This document shows positions 1 through 5,583 of a stretch of 13,395 nt of DNA, in pieces. Position 1 is the stretch's first letter, and each line of letters begins with the position of its first letter. This DNA comes from JAFGFG01 sp964442905 (GTDB taxonomy: Archaea; Aenigmatarchaeota; Aenigmatarchaeia; QMZP01; JAFGSV01), in NCBI GenBank assembly GCA_964442905.1, contig CAYUBD010000028.1:1-13395 (forward strand), in the 5' to 3' direction. The translations under genes and the position numbers were made by a program. The notes beneath the pieces were generated by a model. That model was not told the DNA's origin. It saw nothing but the letters and a program-made list of their open reading frames with translations, and made no database searches.

Positions 1-19
1 CTCTCCTGTTGATTCCCAT
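1..19 (-). CDS. start of an unidentified protein gene (partial)
   Basis: An ATG on the minus strand at 19-17 opens a frame reading M-G-I-N-R-R to the window edge. A TATA-like stretch (tttaaaaaattt, 37-48) is centred about 24 bases upstream, the same geometry seen for most other first genes here, so a leaderless start is plausible. Only six codons are visible and the product cannot be recognised. The gene follows aIF2 gamma on the same strand but seems to have its own promoter. Confidence 0.4.
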
Positions 20-36
20 ACACCTAAGAAGCAGCT

Positions 37-48
37 AAATTTTTTAAA
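37..48 (-). promoter_or_regulatory. TATA-like box for the partial gene at the left edge
   Basis: On the minus strand the sequence reads tttaaaaaattt, centred about 24 bases before the ATG at 19. That matches the usual archaeal TATA-to-start distance for a leaderless transcript. It sits just after the aIF2 gamma stop codon. Confidence 0.4.
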
Positions 49-56
49 CCTTGCTA

Positions 57-1328
57 TTATACGATCTCACCCCAGCCGACCAGATGCCAGCGTCCCATTA
101 CCTGCCTTGACAGCGCTACCCTTTCTCCCTTTTCAGCGCATACGGGCAGTTTCAGCTTTATGGTTGAGACATCAGCTTTCTTTGTCATCACGCCTACTGT
201 CCTGGCTGTCCCTACCGTAAGCATGAGAGGAACGCCTTCCTTCAGCGGCTCTACTGCAGTCTTATCTTTAATACCCACAACCCTGTCCAGCATGCTTATC
301 TTCAGGTTCAGGTCATCCCAGACAGGTGGAAGCGTTCCCGGCTTTCCGATAACAGAGCCGGCCAGTACATCAGATTTTGTAAGTGAAGAGTCCAGGCCGG
401 TAGAAACACCAAGCAGACCGCCCGGAGTTACGGATTTCTGGTCCTTCATGGCCTTCTGAAGACCTTTTATGGTTGTTTTCAGCGGTTTCATCTTATCATC
501 TATTTTTAATCCGGGCCTTATTTCCACATTATCGCCAATCTTAAGTTCTCCCTGAACGAGAGACCCCCCAAGAACACCGCCCTTGATATCAACTATCTCT
601 GTTCCCGGCTTGTTGACGTCAAAGCTTCTGGCAACAAGCATCCTGGGCTCGTCCCGGTGTTCCCTCTTCGGTGTAGTTATGTGCTTCTCTATGGTTTCTA
701 TGAGTGCGTCTATGTTGATCCTGTACTGTGCTGAAATCGGAACTATGGGAGCGTTCTCAGCTACGGTTCCTTTGATGAACTCCTTGATTTCTCCGTAATT
801 CTTTGCAGCGTCTTCTTTGCTGACGCTGTCTATCTTGTTCTGCACGACAATTATGTTCTTTATGCCCGCTATATCCAGTACAAGGAGATGCTCGCTCGTC
901 TGAGGCTGCGGGCACGGTTCATTCGCAGCTATGACCAGGATAGCGCCGTCCATGAGCGCTGACCCCGAAAGCACTGTGGCCATGAGCGTCTCATGACCAG
1001 GCGCGTCAACAAGCGATACGGTTCTCAGCAACTCGCAGTCCACGAAGCATTTCATGCATTTGGGTGAAGTGCCGTATGCCTCTGAATCCCTGCACTTCGG
1101 GCACTTGTAGAATGATATGTCAGCATAACCTATCCTTATGGTGATTCCCCTTTTCATCTCCTCGGAATGCGTGTCTGTCCACTTACCGCTGAGCGCCTGA
1201 GTCAGCGTCGTCTTGCCGTGGTCAACGTGGCCGACGAGACCTATGTTGACCTCAGGAAGACTTTCCGGTCCTTTCTTCTCTTCTGCCTTGACCTTCTTGG
1301 ATTTCTTATCAGCCTTCTTTTCTGTCAT
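57..1328 (-). CDS. eif2g: translation initiation factor aIF2 subunit gamma
   Basis: This is the GTPase subunit of archaeal initiation factor 2, which in complex with the alpha and beta subunits delivers initiator Met-tRNA to the small ribosomal subunit. The 423-residue protein has the G1 loop GHVDHGKT (33-40), the switch II motif DAPGHE, the guanine-specificity motif NKID and the G5 SAQ motif. A zinc knuckle of the form CPKC...CMKC sits between switch I and G3, as in aIF2 gamma and not in EF-Tu. Beta-barrel domains II and III follow. The first 25 or so residues are a Lys/Glu-rich extension before the conserved core. Length is close to the family norm. The ATG at 1328 has no Shine-Dalgarno sequence. 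A three-codon upstream frame (1336-1325) overlaps it. Confidence 0.97.
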   Translation of the reverse strand: MTEKKADKKSKKVKAEEKKGPESLPEVNIGLVGHVDHGKTTLTQALSGKWTDTHSEEMKRGITIRIGYADISFYKCPKCRDSEAYGTSPKCMKCFVDCELLRTVSLVDAPGHETLMATVLSGSALMDGAILVIAANEPCPQPQTSEHLLVLDIAGIKNIIVVQNKIDSVSKEDAAKNYGEIKEFIKGTVAENAPIVPISAQYRINIDALIETIEKHITTPKREHRDEPRMLVARSFDVNKPGTEIVDIKGGVLGGSLVQGELKIGDNVEIRPGLKIDDKMKPLKTTIKGLQKAMKDQKSVTPGGLLGVSTGLDSSLTKSDVLAGSVIGKPGTLPPVWDDLNLKISMLDRVVGIKDKTAVEPLKEGVPLMLTVGTARTVGVMTKKADVSTIKLKLPVCAEKGERVALSRQVMGRWHLVGWGEIV

Positions 1329-1360
1329 AGTATCATGTGACTCTTAATACGGATGCGTGA

Positions 1361-1370
1361 TTTTAATAAG
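1361..1370 (-). promoter_or_regulatory. TATA-like box for the aIF2 gamma gene
   Basis: The minus strand reads cttattaaaa, centred about 37 bases upstream of the aIF2 gamma ATG. At the usual spacing, transcription would start near 1340, leaving a leader of about 12 bases that begins just before the tiny upstream frame. It lies back to back with the TATA box of the divergent gene at 1419. Confidence 0.4.
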
Positions 1371-1389
1371 TTTCCAGAAACATTCGCCC

Positions 1390-1399
1390 TTTTTAAAAT
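1390..1399 (+). promoter_or_regulatory. TATA-like box for the gene at 1419
   Basis: The sequence tttttaaaat is centred about 25 bases before the ATG at 1419. This predicts a leaderless mRNA and favours 1419 over the out-of-frame ATG at 1415. Confidence 0.5.
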
Positions 1400-1418
1400 T
1401 TACACCTGAAACTCATGT

Positions 1419-1772
1419 ATGGGAAGGATGACAGTACCTGCACTCGGTGATTACGGGAATGCGTGGGTAACACAGTACACGTATTTGTGCATTTACAATG
1501 ACCACGCTAAAAAAGGTAACCAGAAAGGAATGGAAGATGCACTTGAACTCATAATTGAGCATGTGGACAAGCCGGACGATTACCAGAAGAAACATGACAC
1601 TAAATTCGAACCAGATTTTACCAAACCACAGAAGCATAGGATGAACTATCTTGCCGAAATTTATAATCATCTAGCGGGAAAGGAAGACATTGATGTTGAC
1701 GCGATGCACAATATATCCAAAATACCAATAAGACTGATAAGAGAATGGTCTAATCCTGATTCCATCCGGTAG
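1419..1772 (+). CDS. hypothetical protein, 117 residues
   Basis: I do not recognise this protein. It is 117 residues, soluble-looking, with no signal peptide or membrane helix, and is rich in charged residues and histidine. A helical stretch around residues 34-50 (KGMEDALELIIEHVDKP) is followed by a charged linker and a second helical part at 74-90. The reading frame is supported by a TATA-like box centred about 25 bases upstream of the ATG. It is divergent from aIF2 gamma and convergent with pyrE, whose last codons it overlaps by 23 bases. The minus-strand frame covering much of the same bases (1413-1670) lacks a promoter and is probably a shadow. Confidence 0.6.
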   Translation: MGRMTVPALGDYGNAWVTQYTYLCIYNDHAKKGNQKGMEDALELIIEHVDKPDDYQKKHDTKFEPDFTKPQKHRMNYLAEIYNHLAGKEDIDVDAMHNISKIPIRLIREWSNPDSIR

Positions 1773-2376
1773 GGTCTTTGAGCCACTCATCGATTTTACT
1801 CTTCTCGTCTTCCGAGATGTAACCGGTCTCTGATGCGAGTTCCGCCAGTGCCGGGAAATCCGTGAGCGTGACGAGCTTGCAGTCTGCATTTTCGAAAGTC
1901 TCCACGGACTTCTTAAGGCCGTATGTGAATATCGCAAAGCAGTGCGTCACTTTTGCGCCTGCCTCTCTTGCACCTTCCACTGCGGTCACGGAGCTGCCCC
2001 CCGTGCTAATCAGATCTTCAATGACGACAGCTTTCTGGCCGGCCTCAAGCCTGCCTTCAACAAGGTTCTCCCTTCCGTGGTCCTTCTTCTTGTCGCGGAC
2101 ATAGACCAACGGCTTGCCCATGGATTCGGCGACCCATGCGGCCCACGGGATTCCTGATGTTGCAACCCCCACTATAATATCGAATTCCGGGCATTCCTTC
2201 CTGATGTTCTCGACGAATGCGCTGACGATTTTCTTCCTCTCTTCCGGATATGACAGGAGGACGCGATTGTCTGTGTATATCGGTGAAATGATGCCGGAAG
2301 CCCACGTATAAGGTTTGCTTATGCTGAGAGAGACGGCCTTTGTCTTGAGCAGTATTCCGGCTGTTTCATTTTTCAT
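1750..2376 (-). CDS. pyrE: orotate phosphoribosyltransferase
   Basis: PyrE transfers the phosphoribosyl group of PRPP to orotate, giving orotidine 5'-monophosphate in de novo pyrimidine synthesis. The 208-residue protein has the PRPP-binding loop VVIEDLISTGGSS (117-129), the flexible catalytic loop KKKDHGRENLVEG (96-108), and the core strand-loop IIVGVATSGIPWAA (67-80). Length is normal for archaeal PyrE. It is the last gene of pyrB-pyrI-pyrE and starts 6 bases after the pyrI stop with no clear Shine-Dalgarno sequence, so translational coupling is likely. Its 3' end overlaps the convergent gene at 1419-1772. Confidence 0.95.
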   Translation of the reverse strand: MKNETAGILLKTKAVSLSISKPYTWASGIISPIYTDNRVLLSYPEERKKIVSAFVENIRKECPEFDIIVGVATSGIPWAAWVAESMGKPLVYVRDKKKDHGRENLVEGRLEAGQKAVVIEDLISTGGSSVTAVEGAREAGAKVTHCFAIFTYGLKKSVETFENADCKLVTLTDFPALAELASETGYISEDEKSKIDEWLKDPTGWNQD

Positions 2377-2382
2377 GGTAAT

Positions 2383-2823
2383 CTAGCAAAGGTTGAAATC
2401 ATCTATCTTGAACTGGGACTCGCAAAAACAGCATTTATAATTATTCCCGTTCTTCAGGAACCTCGTTCCGCAATCCTCAGAGTTTGTGATGCACTTCATG
2501 TTAGGGCATTTCATAAGGTTTTTTAATTCATCGGGCGGACTGACCCTCCTCTTGTCGCTGACCTTCCTGTTTTTTATTATGTTGATAGTCGCGTTCGGTG
2601 CTATCAGGCTTATCTTGTCCGTCTCCTCCTTGGAAAGCATCTTGTCCTCAATCTTTATCATGTCCTTCTTCGTGTGCCTCGGGGAGTCGACGTTCATGGC
2701 TATTATGACAGGAAGCCTGGCGGAGATTTTGAGAAGATTGACTATTCGGAGCCCTGTACCCGCGGACAGGTGATCTATGACAGTGCCGTTCTCTATCATG
2801 GTCACCTTCATGTCATTCCCCAT
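2383..2823 (-). CDS. pyrI: aspartate carbamoyltransferase regulatory chain
   Basis: PyrI is the nucleotide-binding regulatory subunit that assembles with PyrB catalytic trimers and mediates allosteric control by CTP and ATP in known enzymes. The 146-residue chain shows the N-terminal effector domain (ENGTVIDHLSAG, 11-22) and a C-terminal zinc domain with four cysteines, C106-x4-C111 and C131-x2-C134, matching the family pattern. The ATG at 2823 is chosen because a strong Shine-Dalgarno sequence (gggaggg, 2831-2837) ends 7 bases before it; Met5 would be less well placed. Its start lies one base after the pyrB stop. Retention of PyrI implies an allosterically regulated transcarbamoylase. Confidence 0.96.
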   Translation of the reverse strand: MGNDMKVTMIENGTVIDHLSAGTGLRIVNLLKISARLPVIIAMNVDSPRHTKKDMIKIEDKMLSKEETDKISLIAPNATINIIKNRKVSDKRRVSPPDELKNLMKCPNMKCITNSEDCGTRFLKNGNNYKCCFCESQFKIDDFNLC

Positions 2824-2824
2824 G

Positions 2825-3754
2825 TCATTTCCCTCCCATCAGCATGTTAAGGATAGCCATTCTCACAGATATCCCGTAGAATGACTGCTCGAAGTATTTC
2901 GCATACGGCGTGTCATCAACCTCGTGCCTTATCTCGTCAACCCTCGGAAGCGGATGAAGTATCATCATACCCTTCTTTGCCTTTTCAAGCATTTTTTTGT
3001 CTATGAAATATGAGCCGGCGATCCTCTCGTATTCATTTGGATCAGGAAACCTTTCCCTCTGTATCCTTGTTACATACAGCACGTCCGCCCATGATATGAC
3101 ATCTTCAATTGTTTCGTATGTCTTCGGCCGGACACCGAACCTTTTATCGACATCATCGATTATGTACTCCGGCATACCCAGGGACTTGGGCGAAACCAGT
3201 GATATTTCCATCCCGAACATGGGTATCAGATACATGAGAGAATGCACGGTCCTGCCGTATTTCAGGTCACCGCATAATGCTATCTTCAGATTTTTCAGTG
3301 TGCCCCTCTCCTCTTTTATGGTGAAGAGGTCAAGAAGAGCCTGCGTCGGATGCTGGTTTGCGCCATCCCCGCCGTTTATTACCGGAATCTTCACGGTTTC
3401 GGCTGCGAGCCTGGCTGAGCCTTCCACATGATTCCTCATGGCAATGCAGTCGGCATAGTTCTCTATGTTCCTCACACTATCCTGCAGTGTCTCGCCCTTG
3501 GTCACAGATGTGCCTTCGGTTCCTGAAAAACCGATTACCGAGCCGCCAAGCCTGCACATGGCAGACTCGAAAGAAAGCCTGGTTCTTGTGCTTGGCTCGA
3601 AGAACAGCGTGGCAAGGATTTTTCCTTTAAGCAGATGAGGGACATCCTTCTTTTTGAGATATCTGAGCATGATATCCGATTCTTTGAGAATCTCATTCAC
3701 TTCGGTTTTAGTCAGGTCTGCTGCTGATATGACATCCTTTGACTTTAGGCTCAT
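2825..3754 (-). CDS. pyrB: aspartate carbamoyltransferase catalytic chain
   Basis: PyrB condenses carbamoyl phosphate with aspartate to give carbamoyl aspartate, the committed step of pyrimidine synthesis. Starting at the ATG at 3754 gives 309 residues, the normal family length. Visible motifs are the carbamoyl-phosphate loop FEPSTRTR (52-59), the mobile loop TSVTKGE containing Lys86, HPTQ (135-138) and HPLPR (267-271). The frame stays open to a GTG at 3808, but that adds 18 residues unlike the family and would overlap the upstream gene. A TATA-like box at 3781-3789 is about 30 bases before the ATG at 3754, which supports the shorter start and an independent, nearly leaderless pyrBIE transcript. 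Confidence 0.96.
   Translation of the reverse strand: MSLKSKDVISAADLTKTEVNEILKESDIMLRYLKKKDVPHLLKGKILATLFFEPSTRTRLSFESAMCRLGGSVIGFSGTEGTSVTKGETLQDSVRNIENYADCIAMRNHVEGSARLAAETVKIPVINGGDGANQHPTQALLDLFTIKEERGTLKNLKIALCGDLKYGRTVHSLMYLIPMFGMEISLVSPKSLGMPEYIIDDVDKRFGVRPKTYETIEDVISWADVLYVTRIQRERFPDPNEYERIAGSYFIDKKMLEKAKKGMMILHPLPRVDEIRHEVDDTPYAKYFEQSFYGISVRMAILNMLMGGK
2831..2837 (-). promoter_or_regulatory. Shine-Dalgarno sequence of pyrI
   Basis: The minus strand reads gggaggg inside the last codons of pyrB, 7 bases before the pyrI ATG. It decides the pyrI start. Confidence 0.7.
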
Positions 3755-3780
3755 ATTAATCAAAAGATTGTCTTCCGGAC

Positions 3781-3789
3781 TTAAAAATA
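3781..3789 (-). promoter_or_regulatory. TATA-like box for pyrBIE
   Basis: The minus strand reads tatttttaa, centred about 31 bases before the pyrB ATG. Its last three bases are the TAA stop codon of the upstream membrane-protein gene, so promoter and stop codon share bases. Confidence 0.45.
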
Positions 3790-4044
3790 GTTGGCGATGA
3801 AAATACACATATCAGCCCAGACGAGAACGTATATGAAGAAACCATTTCCGATCCACCATGTGAACTTCTGCTCACCGACAATTTTTTCTGTGAGACGCTT
3901 TATTACCACGCCCATGACTATCACCAGGCCGAATGCGTAAAGCGGTATTCCTATGAAATTTGTGACAATACCCAAAGCAATCGCTGCGACCGAATGAATT
4001 ATCACCGAAATCCTCTGGCTTCTGAGTTCTTCCTTGGCTGTCAT
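3781..4044 (-). CDS. small membrane protein, 87 residues
   Basis: The function is unknown. The 87-residue protein is strongly hydrophobic after a charged N-terminus (MTAKEELRSQR), with about three membrane helices near 12-30, 33-48 and 65-86. Between helices two and three is a basic loop, then the aromatic motif WWIGNGFFIY (63-72). The WWxGNG signature and small size recall uncharacterised archaeal membrane families such as DUF5379, but this is from memory and tentative. Its ATG overlaps the stop of the preceding gene (ATGA at 4044-4041), so the two are probably translated together, perhaps as partners in the membrane. Confidence 0.75.
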   Translation of the reverse strand: MTAKEELRSQRISVIIHSVAAIALGIVTNFIGIPLYAFGLVIVMGVVIKRLTEKIVGEQKFTWWIGNGFFIYVLVWADMCIFIANYF

Positions 4045-4391
4045 TTCTTCTCACTCCACCTGGAGAAGTAGATTATACCTATGACGCATATCATGGTCGT
4101 GATGAACGCCGTTATGACAGTGAAGGAAAACCCGTCCCCGTTCAGTTTGGCCATCTCGATGAGCTTAGTCACGCCGTCCTTCACGACGTCCCTCCACACC
4201 AATGCTATCATGAACCCGAACGCTGCCAGGATTGCGGTGGCGACATTCTTCCTCACTTCATGATGGAACCTCTTTGATACCTGAAGAATCCTGTCGTCGA
4301 CGGTAGTCTTGTCGGCGACTTTCCTGACCCTGCCCGCAACCTTGTCGTCCACGGTGGTCTTGTCCAGCACCTTCTTTATCTTCTTCCTCAT
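4041..4391 (-). CDS. DUF5654-like membrane protein with duplicated N-terminal motif
   Basis: This is a 116-residue protein with a basic, soluble N-terminus and two predicted membrane helices (about 50-70 and 90-109). The segment VATAILAAFGFMIALVWRD resembles the uncharacterised archaeal DUF5654 family (assignment from memory). The N-terminal 40 residues hold two copies of a short motif, VLDKTTVDDKV (8-18) and VADKTTVDDRI (25-35), spaced 17 residues apart and also recognisable at DNA level. A Shine-Dalgarno sequence (gagg, 4399-4402) stands 7 bases before the ATG, inside the preceding tiny gene. The stop overlaps the start of the next membrane-protein gene. Function unknown. Confidence 0.8.
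   Translation of the reverse strand: MRKKIKKVLDKTTVDDKVAGRVRKVADKTTVDDRILQVSKRFHHEVRKNVATAILAAFGFMIALVWRDVVKDGVTKLIEMAKLNGDGFSFTVITAFITTMICVIGIIYFSRWSEKK
4285..4368 (-). repeat. duplicated DKTTVDD-coding unit
   Basis: Two imperfect copies of about 30 bases encode V-x-DKTTVDD-[KR]-[VI] in the 5' part of the DUF5654-like gene, 51 bases apart. On the plus strand both copies share the core tgtcgtc-acggt-gtcttgtc with only a few differences. This suggests an internal duplication. Confidence 0.65.
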
Positions 4392-4392
4392 G

Positions 4393-4494
4393 CTACTTCC
4401 TCTTTTTGTATCTCATCTTCTTCTGTCTCTTCTTGAGCTTGTGGGCCTTCATCTTCCCTCTTTTACGTTTTTTTCCGCACGGTATTTGTAACAC
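4393..4494 (-). CDS. tiny Lys/Arg-rich protein resembling ribosomal peptides eL41 or mS38/bS22
   Basis: This short frame reads from a GTG at 4494 (33 residues) or from the ATG at 4452 (19 residues, MKAHKLKKRQKKMRYKKRK) to a TAG one base before the DUF5654-like ATG. More than half of its residues are Lys or Arg. Aligned without gaps, the stretch KMxxHKxxKxxKKxR matches the AURKAIP1/COX24 (mS38, bS22) motif as I know it. From the ATG it also matches eukaryotic/archaeal eL41 (MxAxxxKKR then basic helix). Both are small rRNA-binding peptides, so a ribosomal role is inferred. Tight spacing and the neighbour's Shine-Dalgarno sequence inside its 3' end support a real gene. Low complexity makes chance resemblance possible. 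Its 5' end overlaps the homing endonuclease gene. Confidence 0.5.
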   Translation of the reverse strand: MLQIPCGKKRKRGKMKAHKLKKRQKKMRYKKRK

Positions 4495-5500
4495 CTCTTC
4501 TTAAATATCGTTCTTTGTCATATAACTTTTTTCTTTCTTTAATTTCAGACTTTTTATTATAATCTGACTGTCTTTTAAGTATTTTCTCTCGGTTTTCAAC
4601 ATAATATAACTTTTTTCTTTCACTTATTCTAGCTGCATTCTTGTTACGGTATTCCTTTTCTCGTCTTGTGATGCTTTCTTTCTGTCTTTCTTGATAACGT
4701 TTACATCTTTCAAGTATTCTTTCTTTATTTTTCTGATAATATATTTGTTTTACTATTCTTTCTCTTTTTTTAACATCTTCGTTATTTCTATACTCCTTTT
4801 GCCTTCTTAAAATTCTCTCTTTATTTTCAATATAATGTTTCTTCTTAAGAAGAGAATCCTTTCTCAAAGCAGCTTTAATTTTTATGTTATTTCCATCCCA
4901 TAAGTGACCAAGTTTGTATATCATCGGATGTGGCATGTAATCTTTTATAATATTCAGAAACTTCTCAGATTCACTTACATTGAAATTTAAGTAAAAGCTT
5001 CCAGTCTTTCTTTTGCTTATTGCACACTTAAGTTTCCACTTTTCTTTAAACCACTTTTTAATAATCACCTGTTCATTGTAGGAAAATGAATCTGTCATTA
5101 AACGTACTACCTTTTGTGTAAAATGGTAAGAACCATCATCACAATACCACACCGTTAAACCGAGTTCATTGACTCTATTTAAAATATCTTTTGTAACTAC
5201 TTTTTTTCCAAAAGGATAAAATAAATTACGATATGGCACCAGTTCGGGTAATGATTTGCTGTGTATAGAGATTTTTTTGTAATATTTCATTTGTTGTTTT
5301 TCATATTGATTATATATTCTGGTCTTGGTTCGAAGGAGTTTACCCAATCTAACATTTTTCCATGAAGTGTATCCCCTTTGTTTTATAGAGTGGACTTCGC
5401 TGTAGTAAGCTGTATTTTTTGACCTCTTATATACCGCCCCGTCGCCTAGGAGTCCACCTATGAGTATCTGTTCCACTTCTCCATTTTTCCCACTTTTCAT
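4463..5500 (-). CDS. LAGLIDADG homing endonuclease with a repeated basic tail
   Basis: The 345-residue protein carries two LAGLIDADG-type motifs, ILIGGLLGDG (12-21, Asp20) and LTVWYCDDGS (115-124, Asp121/Asp122), in one chain, as in monomeric homing endonucleases. These cut a long DNA target so that repair copies the gene into new sites. Residues about 222-335 form a basic, helical tail of six or seven 15-residue units with the pattern N-[KR]-E-[KR]-I-L-x-R-x-K-x-Y, perhaps a DNA-binding extension. The gene is visibly more AT-rich than all neighbours, which points to horizontal arrival. I see no intein splice motifs or host-gene halves around it, so it looks free-standing. A TATA-like box at 5521-5528 is about 25 bases before the ATG. 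Confidence 0.9.
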   Translation of the reverse strand: MKSGKNGEVEQILIGGLLGDGAVYKRSKNTAYYSEVHSIKQRGYTSWKNVRLGKLLRTKTRIYNQYEKQQMKYYKKISIHSKSLPELVPYRNLFYPFGKKVVTKDILNRVNELGLTVWYCDDGSYHFTQKVVRLMTDSFSYNEQVIIKKWFKEKWKLKCAISKRKTGSFYLNFNVSESEKFLNIIKDYMPHPMIYKLGHLWDGNNIKIKAALRKDSLLKKKHYIENKERILRRQKEYRNNEDVKKRERIVKQIYYQKNKERILERCKRYQERQKESITRREKEYRNKNAARISERKKLYYVENREKILKRQSDYNKKSEIKERKKLYDKERYLRRGVTNTVRKKT

Positions 5501-5520
5501 TTTATATATTTAGTTTAACA

Positions 5521-5528
5521 ATTTAAAT
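5521..5528 (-). promoter_or_regulatory. TATA-like box for the homing endonuclease gene
   Basis: The palindrome atttaaat is centred about 25 bases upstream of the endonuclease ATG at 5500, predicting a leaderless transcript. A second AT-rich run (tatata, near 5504-5510) is too close to the ATG to act as its TATA box. Confidence 0.4.
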
Positions 5529-5542
5529 GCATCATACAACAA

Positions 5543-5551
5543 TTTAATATA
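5543..5551 (+). promoter_or_regulatory. TATA-like box for the CWB2-like gene
   Basis: The sequence tttaatata is about 37-41 bases before the ATG at 5584. Transcription would begin near 5573, giving a short leader that still contains the Shine-Dalgarno sequence. Confidence 0.4.
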
Positions 5552-5561
5552 TCAAAACAAA

Positions 5562-5583
5562 CCTATTACAATAGGAGGTAAAC
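5562..5583 (+). promoter_or_regulatory. inverted repeat overlapping the Shine-Dalgarno sequence
   Basis: A perfect inverted repeat cctatt-ac-aatagg (5562-5575) overlaps a strong Shine-Dalgarno sequence aggagg (5573-5578), which lies 5 bases before the ATG at 5584. The repeat also covers the predicted transcription start. It could be a repressor site or, in RNA, a small hairpin masking the ribosome binding site. Confidence 0.5.

Noticed and set aside
1413..1670. 85-codon minus-strand frame opposite the gene at 1419
   Set aside because: The plus-strand frame has a well-placed TATA box and balanced composition, whereas this one has neither.
4392..4462. Acidic 23-codon continuation of the endonuclease frame after its stop
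   Set aside because: It follows a TAA stop and contains no start codon; it is the shadow of the tiny basic gene in another frame.
4510..4830. Possible CRISPR or short tandem DNA repeat in the AT-rich tail region
   Set aside because: The similarity is at protein level (15-residue units) within one open frame; DNA copies are degenerate and there are no spacers.
4463..5500. Endonuclease as part of an intein or group I intron
   Set aside because: No intein splice blocks (N-terminal Cys/Ser, C-terminal His-Asn) and no host-gene halves are found on either side.
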